Source of the DNA: Mesostigma viride
Lineage: Eukaryota > Streptophyta > Mesostigmatophyceae > Mesostigmatales > Mesostigmataceae
NCBI GenBank assembly: GCA_009746045.1
Contig: RPFO01000246.1
Coordinates: 431,001-467,500 of the forward strand
Direction: 5' to 3'
DNA length: 36,500 nt
Part shown: positions 29,997-36,500 of the stretch, piece by piece
Layout of the letters: every line of letters begins with the position of its first letter
Position numbering within the stretch: position 1 is the first letter of the stretch
The notes under the pieces: model-generated
The model's input: only the letters and a program-made list of their open reading frames with translations
What the model was told of the DNA's origin: nothing
The model's database searches: none
Translations under genes and position numbers: made by a program

Positions 29997-30957
29997 GGGG
30001 TTCGAGCCAGGCTTGGACATCCTTAACGTGAAAGAGCACGGCGGGGTTAGACCTGGTTACCGCCTTGCCGACCTGATTTATGCGGATGATACCACCCTCA
30101 TCGAGAGCCCCGAGCACATTCAGACCTGGCTGGACTGCCTGGGCCTGGAGGCGCGGGCGGTGGGGCTGGAGATTAGTGTCAAAACTGAGGGGATGGTGAT
30201 AGGGGCATCCAGTAAACCACCGCTGCCGCGCCTGCTCGACGGGACGGAGGTCCCGTTCCGCGACCGCCGTTCAAGCTGTTGGGGAGCTGGCTTCCTGACA
30301 CCGCCGACGATGTGGACACCCGCATCGGCCTTGCCAGCTGGGCCACTTGAGCTCCGTTCGCTCACACTGACACCCTACTGGCGCTCGAAGGGTCTGGACG
30401 GGCACCGCAAGCGCATGCTCTTCAAGGTCCTCGTCCTCACGGTGCTCACGTATGGCGCCGAGGCGTGGACCCTCCCCCCCAAACTGGCAGCTCGGCTCGA
30501 CGGCACAGTTTACAGGATGCTCCGGCAGGTCCTTAATGTAGGTTTTTCCGAGCGTCCGTCATCAGAGTCTTTGTATCATGGCATGCCTCGTGTTTCGGAC
30601 GAGATTAGGCAGCGTAGGATAGCATTTGTAGGACACCTTGCCCGCACCAGCCAGGTCGACACCGCCCTTGGTTTGGCCGGCCCCCAGCGGCTTGGACAGC
30701 CAGGGCGGCACATTCTGACCTGGCCTGGCCCCTCCGACATTCCCAAAAGGGTAGGGAAACCTGTCACGAACTACGTTCAGATGTTGCTGGACGACCTAGT
30801 GGTCCCAGCCCAGTTTGAGCACCGCATCCACTCTCTCTCCCGTCTTTGGACTGCCATGCAGGACAAGACGCGGTGGAAGAAGATTGTCAAGGCGCACACG
30901 CCCGACCCTGTGGGCAAGCCACCTCCCCCCAAGCGGCGGAGGCGTTTTGATGAGTAG
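29997..30957 (+). pseudogene. LINE-B ORF2 C-terminal half
   Basis: The frame carries YRLADLIYADDTTLIESPEH (catalytic YADD), WLDCLGLEARAVGLEISVKT, VLTVLTYGAEAWTL, QRRIAFVGHLARTSQV, then GRHILTWPGPSDIPKRVG and a basic end, KRRRRFDE, stop near 30957. Two compensating frameshifts (about 30270 and 30345) replace the stretch that the minus copy reads as FKLLGSWLLDTADDVDTRVG. With the palm piece at 23013-23373 it makes one split ORF2. Confidence 0.83.
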
Positions 30958-31451
30958 TGTAGTTAGGATTTTCTAGATAGAGTTAGGATAGTTCGATCAC
31001 GCGGCTTCCTCCACCCCATCCATCATGAAATATGTGCTACATGACCTCCCCACGGAGGCATGTTATAATTTAATTTAATTTTTTTAATAGCCCTTGAGAG
31101 GGGGGGCATATGGCCTATCATACATCCTAAGCTACTTCCTGCAAGGGTGGGGATGTAAAGGACCCTTGCTCTAGGTGCACCAGGGCACTTGCATCCCCAT
31201 GATCTTCAAGCTATGCCCAGCGAAGGGGGAGCCTGTCATGGGGGGGAAGATCAGCATAGCTATACAAAAAAGCTAGGGCATGGCGTCTCAGCAGAGAGTT
31301 ACTCCCTGCATGGGCACGGCATAATTAAATAAAGCTAGTCATCATCTGGAGGGTGGCTCATCATAGGCACACATGTACATGACTAAAAAGGCTAGGCCTA
31401 AGCTGGTATAGTGCCTGTAGTAGGCGGGCATGTACGTATGAGAGAGTGGAT

Positions 31452-32105
31452 GCGGTGCTCAAACCGGCTGGGCTGGGACCAGTAGGTCGTCTGGACAGCA
31501 ACATCTGAACGTAGTTCGTGACAGGTTTCCCTACCCTTTTGGGAATGTCCTCGGGGCCAGGCCAGGTCAGAATGTGCCGCCCTGGCTGGCCAAGCCGCTG
31601 GGGGCCGGCCAGACCGAGGGTGGTGTCGACCTGGCTGGTGCGAGCAAGGTGTCCTACAAATGCTATCCTACGCTGCCTAATCTCATCCGAAACACGAGGC
31701 ATGCCATGATACAAAGACTCTGATGACGGACGCTCGGAAAAACCTACGTTAAGGACCTGTCGGAGCATCCTGTAAACCATGCCGTCTAGCCTAGCTGCCA
31801 GTTTGGGTGTGAGTGTCCACGCCTCGGCGCCATACGTGAGCACCGTGAGGACGAGGACCTTGAAGAGCATGCACTTGCGGTGCCCGCTCAGGCCCTTCGA
31901 GCGCCAGTAGGGTGTGAGCGAACGGAGCTTGGCCCAGGCAAGGCCGACGCGGGTGTCCACATCGTCGGCAGTGTCAAGAAGCCAGCTCCCCAACAGCTTG
32001 AAGCGGTCGCGGAACGGGACCTCCGTCCCGTCGAGCAGGCGCGGCAGCGGCGGTCTACTGGAGACCCCAATCACCATCGCCTCGGTTTTGACACTAATCT
32101 CCCCA
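31452..32105 (-). pseudogene. LINE-B ORF2 middle part (outermost layer)
   Basis: The minus-strand frame from 32105 reads ISVKTEAMVIGVSSRPPLPR, FKLLGSWLLDTADDVDTRVG, KVLVLTVLTYGAEAWTLTPK and KRVGKPVTNYVQMLL, then loses frame near 31505. The rest of the C-terminus is at 22800-22952. It lacks the RT catalytic core. Confidence 0.8.
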
Positions 32106-32990
32106 GGGGACAACCTAGTCTGATCAAAATTGGCTCTTTTCAGTTAGTCATTACCCGGCATTGACGTTGAGGGGCAGGTTGTGTCGTTGATTGATACTTA
32201 GATTGATTAATACTTAATTGCGTCAAACTATGCCAACTATCAACAAGACTATGCCGCCATATTACAGAAGCACAGTCCCACAAACTAAAACATCCTCTCA
32301 GCCACATTAATTAATCAATAGACACGTGACTGCGTCACGTGAGCATACACTCAGCCACATACACTGAGGCATACTCCCCAGTTTCAGGGTACCGTAAAAG
32401 TAAACGTGTGAACATGCACATAAGACATGCCACAGTGTACCTTAACGTACTTTCCCACGCGGATACTGCACCCGCACAAGGCATGACTCACTTCCCCAGG
32501 TCTGGTGATGAACAAGTAACTCCATGTCATCAGAACGCCTGTACACCAGGCTATGGACGATGGGCATGGGGGTAGGTTGCATGCTAACCCCCAGTAGCCC
32601 CACTGCTGTAGATCTAGCCCAAAACGCCTCACTGAACAGCATCGCTAATTCACACATTGGAAGACAGCAAGGAGCATTGAACATGAAAGTGAGGTGTATG
32701 GGCTAAGGGGCACAGTACATGCCACACTACTTTGGGGCCACACTCGACTGGCAAACCCCAAAACACGTGTAACATTAGATGCTGTCCTGCAGGGCCCTTG
32801 ACAAGGGCGCCACCATTATATACAATGAGGAGCAGCTGGGTCCCACAATGGCAGTGAGAAGTGACCTGTTGATGGAAAACCCCACAGACCGAGGGGCGAC
32901 CCTTCACACAAGTGCCCTGTGCACATGTGAGCCACGTGCTACATCCTAAATTGGTATGTACAGATAAGAGCACAGCATTAGCTGGCGAAG
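32106..32990. other. Host DNA between the nested stack and the MYC-N-like gene
   Basis: No gene was recognised. A perfect 8-bp inverted repeat CACGTGAC-TGC-GTCACGTG at 32323-32341 contains two CACGTG (G-box/E-box) cores. Open frames up to about 107 codons on either strand show no motif. Confidence 0.5.
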
Positions 32991-32997
32991 GTTTTGC

Positions 32998-33903
32998 CTA
33001 CAACCAGCCAGTACCCCGTCGGTGCCACCCAGAGGAATCGATCTGTGCCAAGATCGGTTGCGTGAACCGGTTCTGCACATATCGAACAGTGTCCAGGTTC
33101 TCCTCCACCTGTACCACAAGAAGAATGCATGGAAGACGCGCAAGCCCTGTCAGACTTAAAACCCGTCACGCAACTGACTTGTCAAACTTAAAGCAACAGC
33201 CAAATTACTGTATAGGCATCGAGCCAGCAAAGCAACGCAAAAAAAATACCTCAACAGAACTGCCGAACTCGACAACGCCACCGGGAACTTTTACAGAGAA
33301 GATGGACCGAATGTGAGAGGCCTCAGCAATCCTGAGGCGGACGAATACGCTGCCTGGCACAGTTTGGACGTTCTTCAGCCATTCGTGTCCGCCAAGGGCA
33401 AGTACCCGCCCGGGTTGCCTGAAGCCGGCCACACAACGTTCATGTGAAACAGGAAAAAAATAACTATTAGGAAGTACGCATTGCAAACCTGAAATGCCCA
33501 ACGCTGCGCCCCGCTGTATTGCACTGCTAGCCTAGAAGCTTTTTGATTGAAAAAAAAAGTGTCCTGACAAACCAAACTAGGCGCAGTAGGCTTACCCTAG
33601 GCCAGAAGGAAAGCGATAGGTTTGGGAAAGCTGTAAAAACGTTTGCTTCCCCACAATTTCCATGGAGGCACGATCCTCTTCTCTCATGTACCCTGCGGCG
33701 TACACGCATACTCCTCCCTGATTTGCCCAGAAAATTCCATACGGAAGGTCCAAAGCTTCACATGTGTGCTTGATTACGGTCTCTAAAGGGCTCAGTAAAG
33801 CTTCGGGACTCCTGGTGCGCATTGCCAAATCAGCATCGCCATAGTAGTGGGCGATATTGCTACCGCTAAACTTGATGGGATGCTGTTGTTGCATGATCAG
33901 CAT
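32998..33903 (-). CDS. bHLH-MYC N-terminal (GAF-like) domain protein, three exons
   Basis: Inferred exons (minus): 33903-33596, 33418-33250, 33108-32998, with GT-AG introns and consistent phases, giving 195 residues ending at TAG 33000-32998. The translation runs through the landmarks of the GAF-like domain of plant MYC/LHW-type bHLH factors: YGIFWANQGGVCVYAAGY (about 50-70), GLGQPGRVLALGGHEWLKN, RLRIAEASHIRSIFSVKV, then VKVPGGVVEFGSSVEVEENL and VRYVQNRF. In plants this domain mediates protein-protein contacts of transcription regulators; any role here is inference. No bHLH or DNA-binding region follows, unless an undetected intron hides more exons. The start could be 33903 or the next ATG, 33894. 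Confidence 0.72.
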
Positions 33904-34340
33904 TTGAGGCCACCCCCCAGGCGTCACACCACGCTATTCCCCCACGTCAACTTTGCGGGGGATTTCACGGAACAATAGGTCAGCTCAACCCTGCGGCAAA
34001 TAGCACAACGCTGATGCCTACTACCTACAGCAAAGCTAGGAGGTGATGGCGGTCGAGCACGACTACAGAGACTAGGGCATGGTGTGTGTGGGAAGTGAGC
34101 GTGGGAACGTGGGCAATTGACGGAAAAGCCATCCGAGGCGCCAGACCGCAACGGACAGCTCATTCTCGCATACGAGCCAACTTCTCTGAACAAGACAAGG
34201 ATCGACACTGCTGACGCTTTCTCGTTAAAAATGCTCCTGTATTGGAAGGTACAATCTACGGTTATACTTCTTTGGGAAAAGCCGCTCGAATCTACGTTTT
34301 TTCGCAATCGTGTAAATCCCTTGTAAATCATTTAAATCCC
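33904..34340 (-). other. Upstream region of the MYC-N-like gene
   Basis: Immediately 5' (minus strand) of the gene start. A 135-codon minus-strand frame (33924-34331) has no recognisable domain and is most likely chance. Promoter elements cannot be assigned. Confidence 0.35.
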
Positions 34341-34639
34341 TGCTGACACCGTGACCGGTCAGTTGTTGTTGTTGTTGTGTCCCACGCCGCACATGGACAG
34401 CAGTGATTCCATAGTTGCCGGGGGTGACCGGTCAGCTGCAAGGTCGCCTGTAGTACGGACTTTCCTGTGGTGAACGCTCCATCGAGATCTTATCGCGGCG
34501 TGTGATGGAAGATTCTGATTAACGAAGAACCTTTTCAGAACGGTTAAGCCCAAAGCAGGAAAGCTCACAGCTGCATCGATGATGGAACCCCAAACCAAGC
34601 GGCGCTGGACTGGCAAGTCAGTCAGTCTAACATAATTGC

Positions 34640-34790
34640 CAAGAATCTCAAGTTAAGATCTTCTACGCCCCCAACGCTGCCGGCCAACAAAATGGCCAAG
34701 AATCTCACGTTAGATCCTCACGTTAGATCACGTTAGATTCCCACTTTAGTTAAGATCTTTTACGCCCCCAGCGCTCCCAACAGATCCAAC
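34640..34790. repeat. Imperfect direct repeat (CCAAGAATCTCA ... ACGCCCCCAACGCT)
   Basis: The unit CCAAGAATCTCAAGTTAAGA followed by TCTTCTACGCCCCCAACGCT (about 34638-34677) returns at about 34692-34776, with extra CACGTTAGAT words inserted inside it. A TGTCAGTCAGTCAGCA run follows at about 34871-34886. Function unknown. Confidence 0.6.
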
Positions 34791-34915
34791 TGCTCCTCGC
34801 CAGCCGCCAGGCCTGAAGTCTCCAGTTGTTCGTCGGCAGGCGTCAGCATACATGCACAATGTCAGTCGGTTGTCAGTCAGTCAGCATTCAGCAATCAGCA
34901 ACATTAGTACAGTCA

Positions 34916-35182
34916 TTACCGCGTTAAGTTGCGATCGCCGCCGAAAAAAGGGCGCCGCAACTTAAAGCGGTAACGTAACTTAACGCGTGTACGTGTAACC
35001 TTGTTGCTTAACGATAGGATTAGGCTAGCAGCCCACCCCCTCCTCCTCTGACGGATCTGTACACGGCAATCGACAGCCAGATATTTACCGAAAGGTGGGC
35101 GGTGAGGTATACGGCGCCAAACTTACTGGCGTCGCAACTTAACGCGGTATCGCAACCTTAGAAACGCGACTTAACGCGGTAA
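34916..35182. repeat. Foldback repeat built on TTACCGCGTTAAGTTGCG
   Basis: Positions 34916-34933 and 34956-34973 form an 18-bp inverted repeat with one mismatch and a 22-nt loop. More copies in the second orientation are at 34974-34985 (partial), 35133-35149 and 35165-35182. The outer pair (34916-34933 and 35165-35182) could be TIRs of a small non-autonomous element. No duplication was found. Confidence 0.65.
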
Positions 35183-35219
35183 CGGCCGAGGGCCGGAATA
35201 TCTTGTACTTATGTATTAT

Positions 35220-35664
35220 TAGACCCATTATATATATAGTGAGAACACCGACTCAGACTAAAAAACATGGACTAAATTGCTGGCGCGGCGCGTTTTGGGG
35301 AAATTTAGTCGGACTCCGACTAAAATCTAGATCTACCCCGCCTATTTTCGCGAAAACCCGAAAATAGTCGGGGTAGGTTAGTACTTAGTCGGTGTCCGAC
35401 TAGCTTAGTCGGGGTGTGCCTCTGACCATGCTGCCATCCGTACCGGCTTGGAAGTGTGGCGCCACCGGCGTTAGAGGCCACTTACGCGGCCTGAGCGTGC
35501 GGCGCGACGCTGCTGCTGTCCGTCCCGAGTCGGTGTTCTCAGCAGGGGGAATCCGTACCCGTTTTTCGGCTCAAGTCCGACTACAGTAATGGTCCGACTA
35601 AGTTACAGTACTGTACTGTAGTCGGAGTTGGTTAGTCGGAGTCGGTGTTCTCAGAAGGGGTCTA
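35220..35664. mobile_element. Mutator-like MITE (about 445 bp)
   Basis: The ends read TAGACCC and, further in, TGAGAACACCGACTCAGACT on the left and its inverted partner TGAGAACACCGACTCCGACT on the right. The flanks carry TTATGTATT at 35209-35217 and 35665-35673. A 9-bp duplication with TIRs of about 40 bp fits the Mutator superfamily. The interior has repeated near-palindromes of the form TTAGTCGGA/TCCGACTAA (about 35308-35327, 35387-35402) and an internal copy of the terminus at about 35529-35546. No transposase. Confidence 0.72.
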
Positions 35665-35673
35665 TTATGTATT

Positions 35674-36500
35674 TACACAGGGTACTTACATATCATGTGT
35701 ACTGTACCTGCATGTATCTGAATTCTGATTACAGTAGGGCGGGCACATTACACATATGTCTGAGGGTGATAGCCAGAAGCCTGATAGGGAGGATACACTG
35801 TTATGTTATATGCGGATGCGGACAGTGAGTAAAACACAACTTGATCTGTAGGTACACAACTTGATCTGTATAAAATGAAGCAGTCGCCCAACCCGCTGCT
35901 CTGTGCTGCCTGGGCACCTGGCCGAAGCCTCGTAGTCGTTGTCATCGAATGTTGGCAGCTGCCACGTCTTCCTGCCGCGCCGTGGGCAGCGGGAAGTCAG
36001 AACGTCGGAGCAGAACTCGATTTATGTGCCGCCGTGTCGGCAGAGTCGTGCCGCAACGTCCGTTTGGCTTTCGCAACCCGAAAGATGTGCTGATGTCTCA
36101 ATGTCCCTTGCCACAAACAACCAAATACATCGAATGTCGAATGCATAGCTGCTTAAACATGGCGAGAGTTCCAACATGTAATCAGTGATGTAATCATTCA
36201 GCTCGTGACATGGGGGTCGACGTGCGGCGATATTGTTGAGGAGCTGGCACAGGAGGTCGTGGTAGGAGCTTCCGGAAGCCCGGAACGAACGTTTAATTAG
36301 CGGCATTGCTAATTAGCGCATAGATGGCTAACCTTACGCAGCTAAGCGTCCCGGGACAGCTTCTTCCAGGCCGTTGCTTTTCCCACGGTCGAAGCATATC
36401 GGCCATGCTCTGCCGTGCATATCCTGCAGTAAGAGACACGGTGAGCTAATAAGTCGCGAATTGCTACGTTCTTCTTACTTCATGGTCTCTGACTCTTTTA
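35674..36500. other. Right-end sequence, no gene recognised
   Basis: Open frames of 65-95 codons occur on both strands (the longest is minus 36306-36022), but none has a recognisable motif. A short direct repeat ACACAACTTGATCTGTA lies at about 35836 and 35854. Exons of a neighbouring gene cannot be ruled out. Confidence 0.4.

Larger units (their letters stand above)
23013..31086 (+). mobile_element. LINE-B (plus): third layer
   Basis: Pieces: 23013-23373 (RT palm) and 29997-31086 (rest of ORF2, 3'UTR, hairpin at about 31026-31058, AATTT-type tail). The 11-bp duplication ATAGCCCTTGA is at 23002-23012 and 31087-31097. The net length is about 1.45 kb. It is interrupted at a TTAA by a 6.6-kb composite DNA transposon. 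Confidence 0.9.
22953..31439 (-). mobile_element. ORF1-element 3'UTR insertion: second layer
   Basis: Pieces: 22953-23012 ((AATTG)n tail and hairpin) and 31098-31439 (rest of the 3'UTR; no coding sequence). It is bounded by the 12-bp duplication GAGAGAGTGGAT at 22941-22952 and 31440-31451. It is interrupted by a plus-strand LINE-B. Confidence 0.85.
22696..32105 (-). mobile_element. LINE-B (minus): outermost layer of the nested stack
   Basis: Two pieces survive: 22696-22952 (AATTT-type tail, hairpin at about 22709-22742, 3'UTR, ORF2 C-terminus) and 31452-32105 (upstream part of ORF2, frame containing VLTYGAEAWTLTPKLAARL and QRRIAFVGHLARTSQV). They join after removal of 22953-31451. The 12-bp duplication GGGGACAACCTA is at 22684-22695 and 32106-32117. 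The net element is about 0.9 kb, 5' truncated downstream of the RT palm. Confidence 0.88.

Noticed and set aside
32323-32341. CACGTG palindrome as a regulatory site of the MYC-N-like gene
   Set aside because: It lies beyond the 3' end of that minus-strand gene rather than at its start. A perfect 8-bp hairpin can arise by chance in 36 kb.
33924-34331. 135-codon minus-strand frame as a 5' exon of the MYC-N-like gene
   Set aside because: No domain, and no clear splice site links it to 33903. The gene already has a plausible ATG.

Overview
The window is nuclear DNA from a eukaryote, most likely a green-lineage alga. It has GT-AG introns, many long interspersed retroelements, a RhoGAP/FAM13-like gene, and a gene for the GAF-like N-terminal domain found in plant bHLH-MYC factors. 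The species cannot be named from sequence alone. Nothing prokaryotic (operons, Shine-Dalgarno sites, CRISPR) was seen.

Layout. (1) About 1-9.7 kb: the 3' half of a multi-exon plus-strand gene. Exons are inferred from splice sites, phase and motifs at 857-975, 1548-1777, 2530-2776, 3519-4202, 5175-5456, 7219-7372 and 8816-8971. It ends a RhoGAP domain and carries two FAM13-type motifs. Its introns hold microsatellites and a 432-bp MITE. (2) About 9.7-22.6 kb: the first retroelement cluster. (3) 22.7-32.1 kb: a second cluster, a single LINE remnant split by nested insertions five levels deep (six layers in all). (4) 32.1-36.5 kb: host DNA with a three-exon minus-strand gene (bHLH-MYC N-terminal-like domain only), a foldback repeat and a Mutator-like MITE.

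The clusters are the main discovery. They hold two non-LTR reverse-transcriptase families (called LINE-A and LINE-B here) and several copies of a separate element type that encodes only an L1-like ORF1 protein followed directly by a 3'UTR, with no reverse transcriptase. All three end in the same kind of short 3' hairpin, whose stems differ between families by paired substitutions, followed by a short AT-rich tandem tail (TTAA, AATTG or AATTT units). This suggests ORF1-only elements that parasitise the RT-encoding LINEs by sharing their 3' recognition hairpin. At least one insertion consists of little more than hairpin plus tail.

A second layer consists of non-autonomous TTAA-target (piggyBac-like) DNA transposons of about 1.3-1.8 kb. 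One has landed inside a retroelement TTAA-rich tail, so the retroelements appear to build target sites for the DNA transposons. Target-site duplications of 7-13 bp (4 bp TTAA for the DNA elements) could be read at most junctions, so the order of insertion can be reconstructed. All statements come from reading the sequence by eye; no database search was run.
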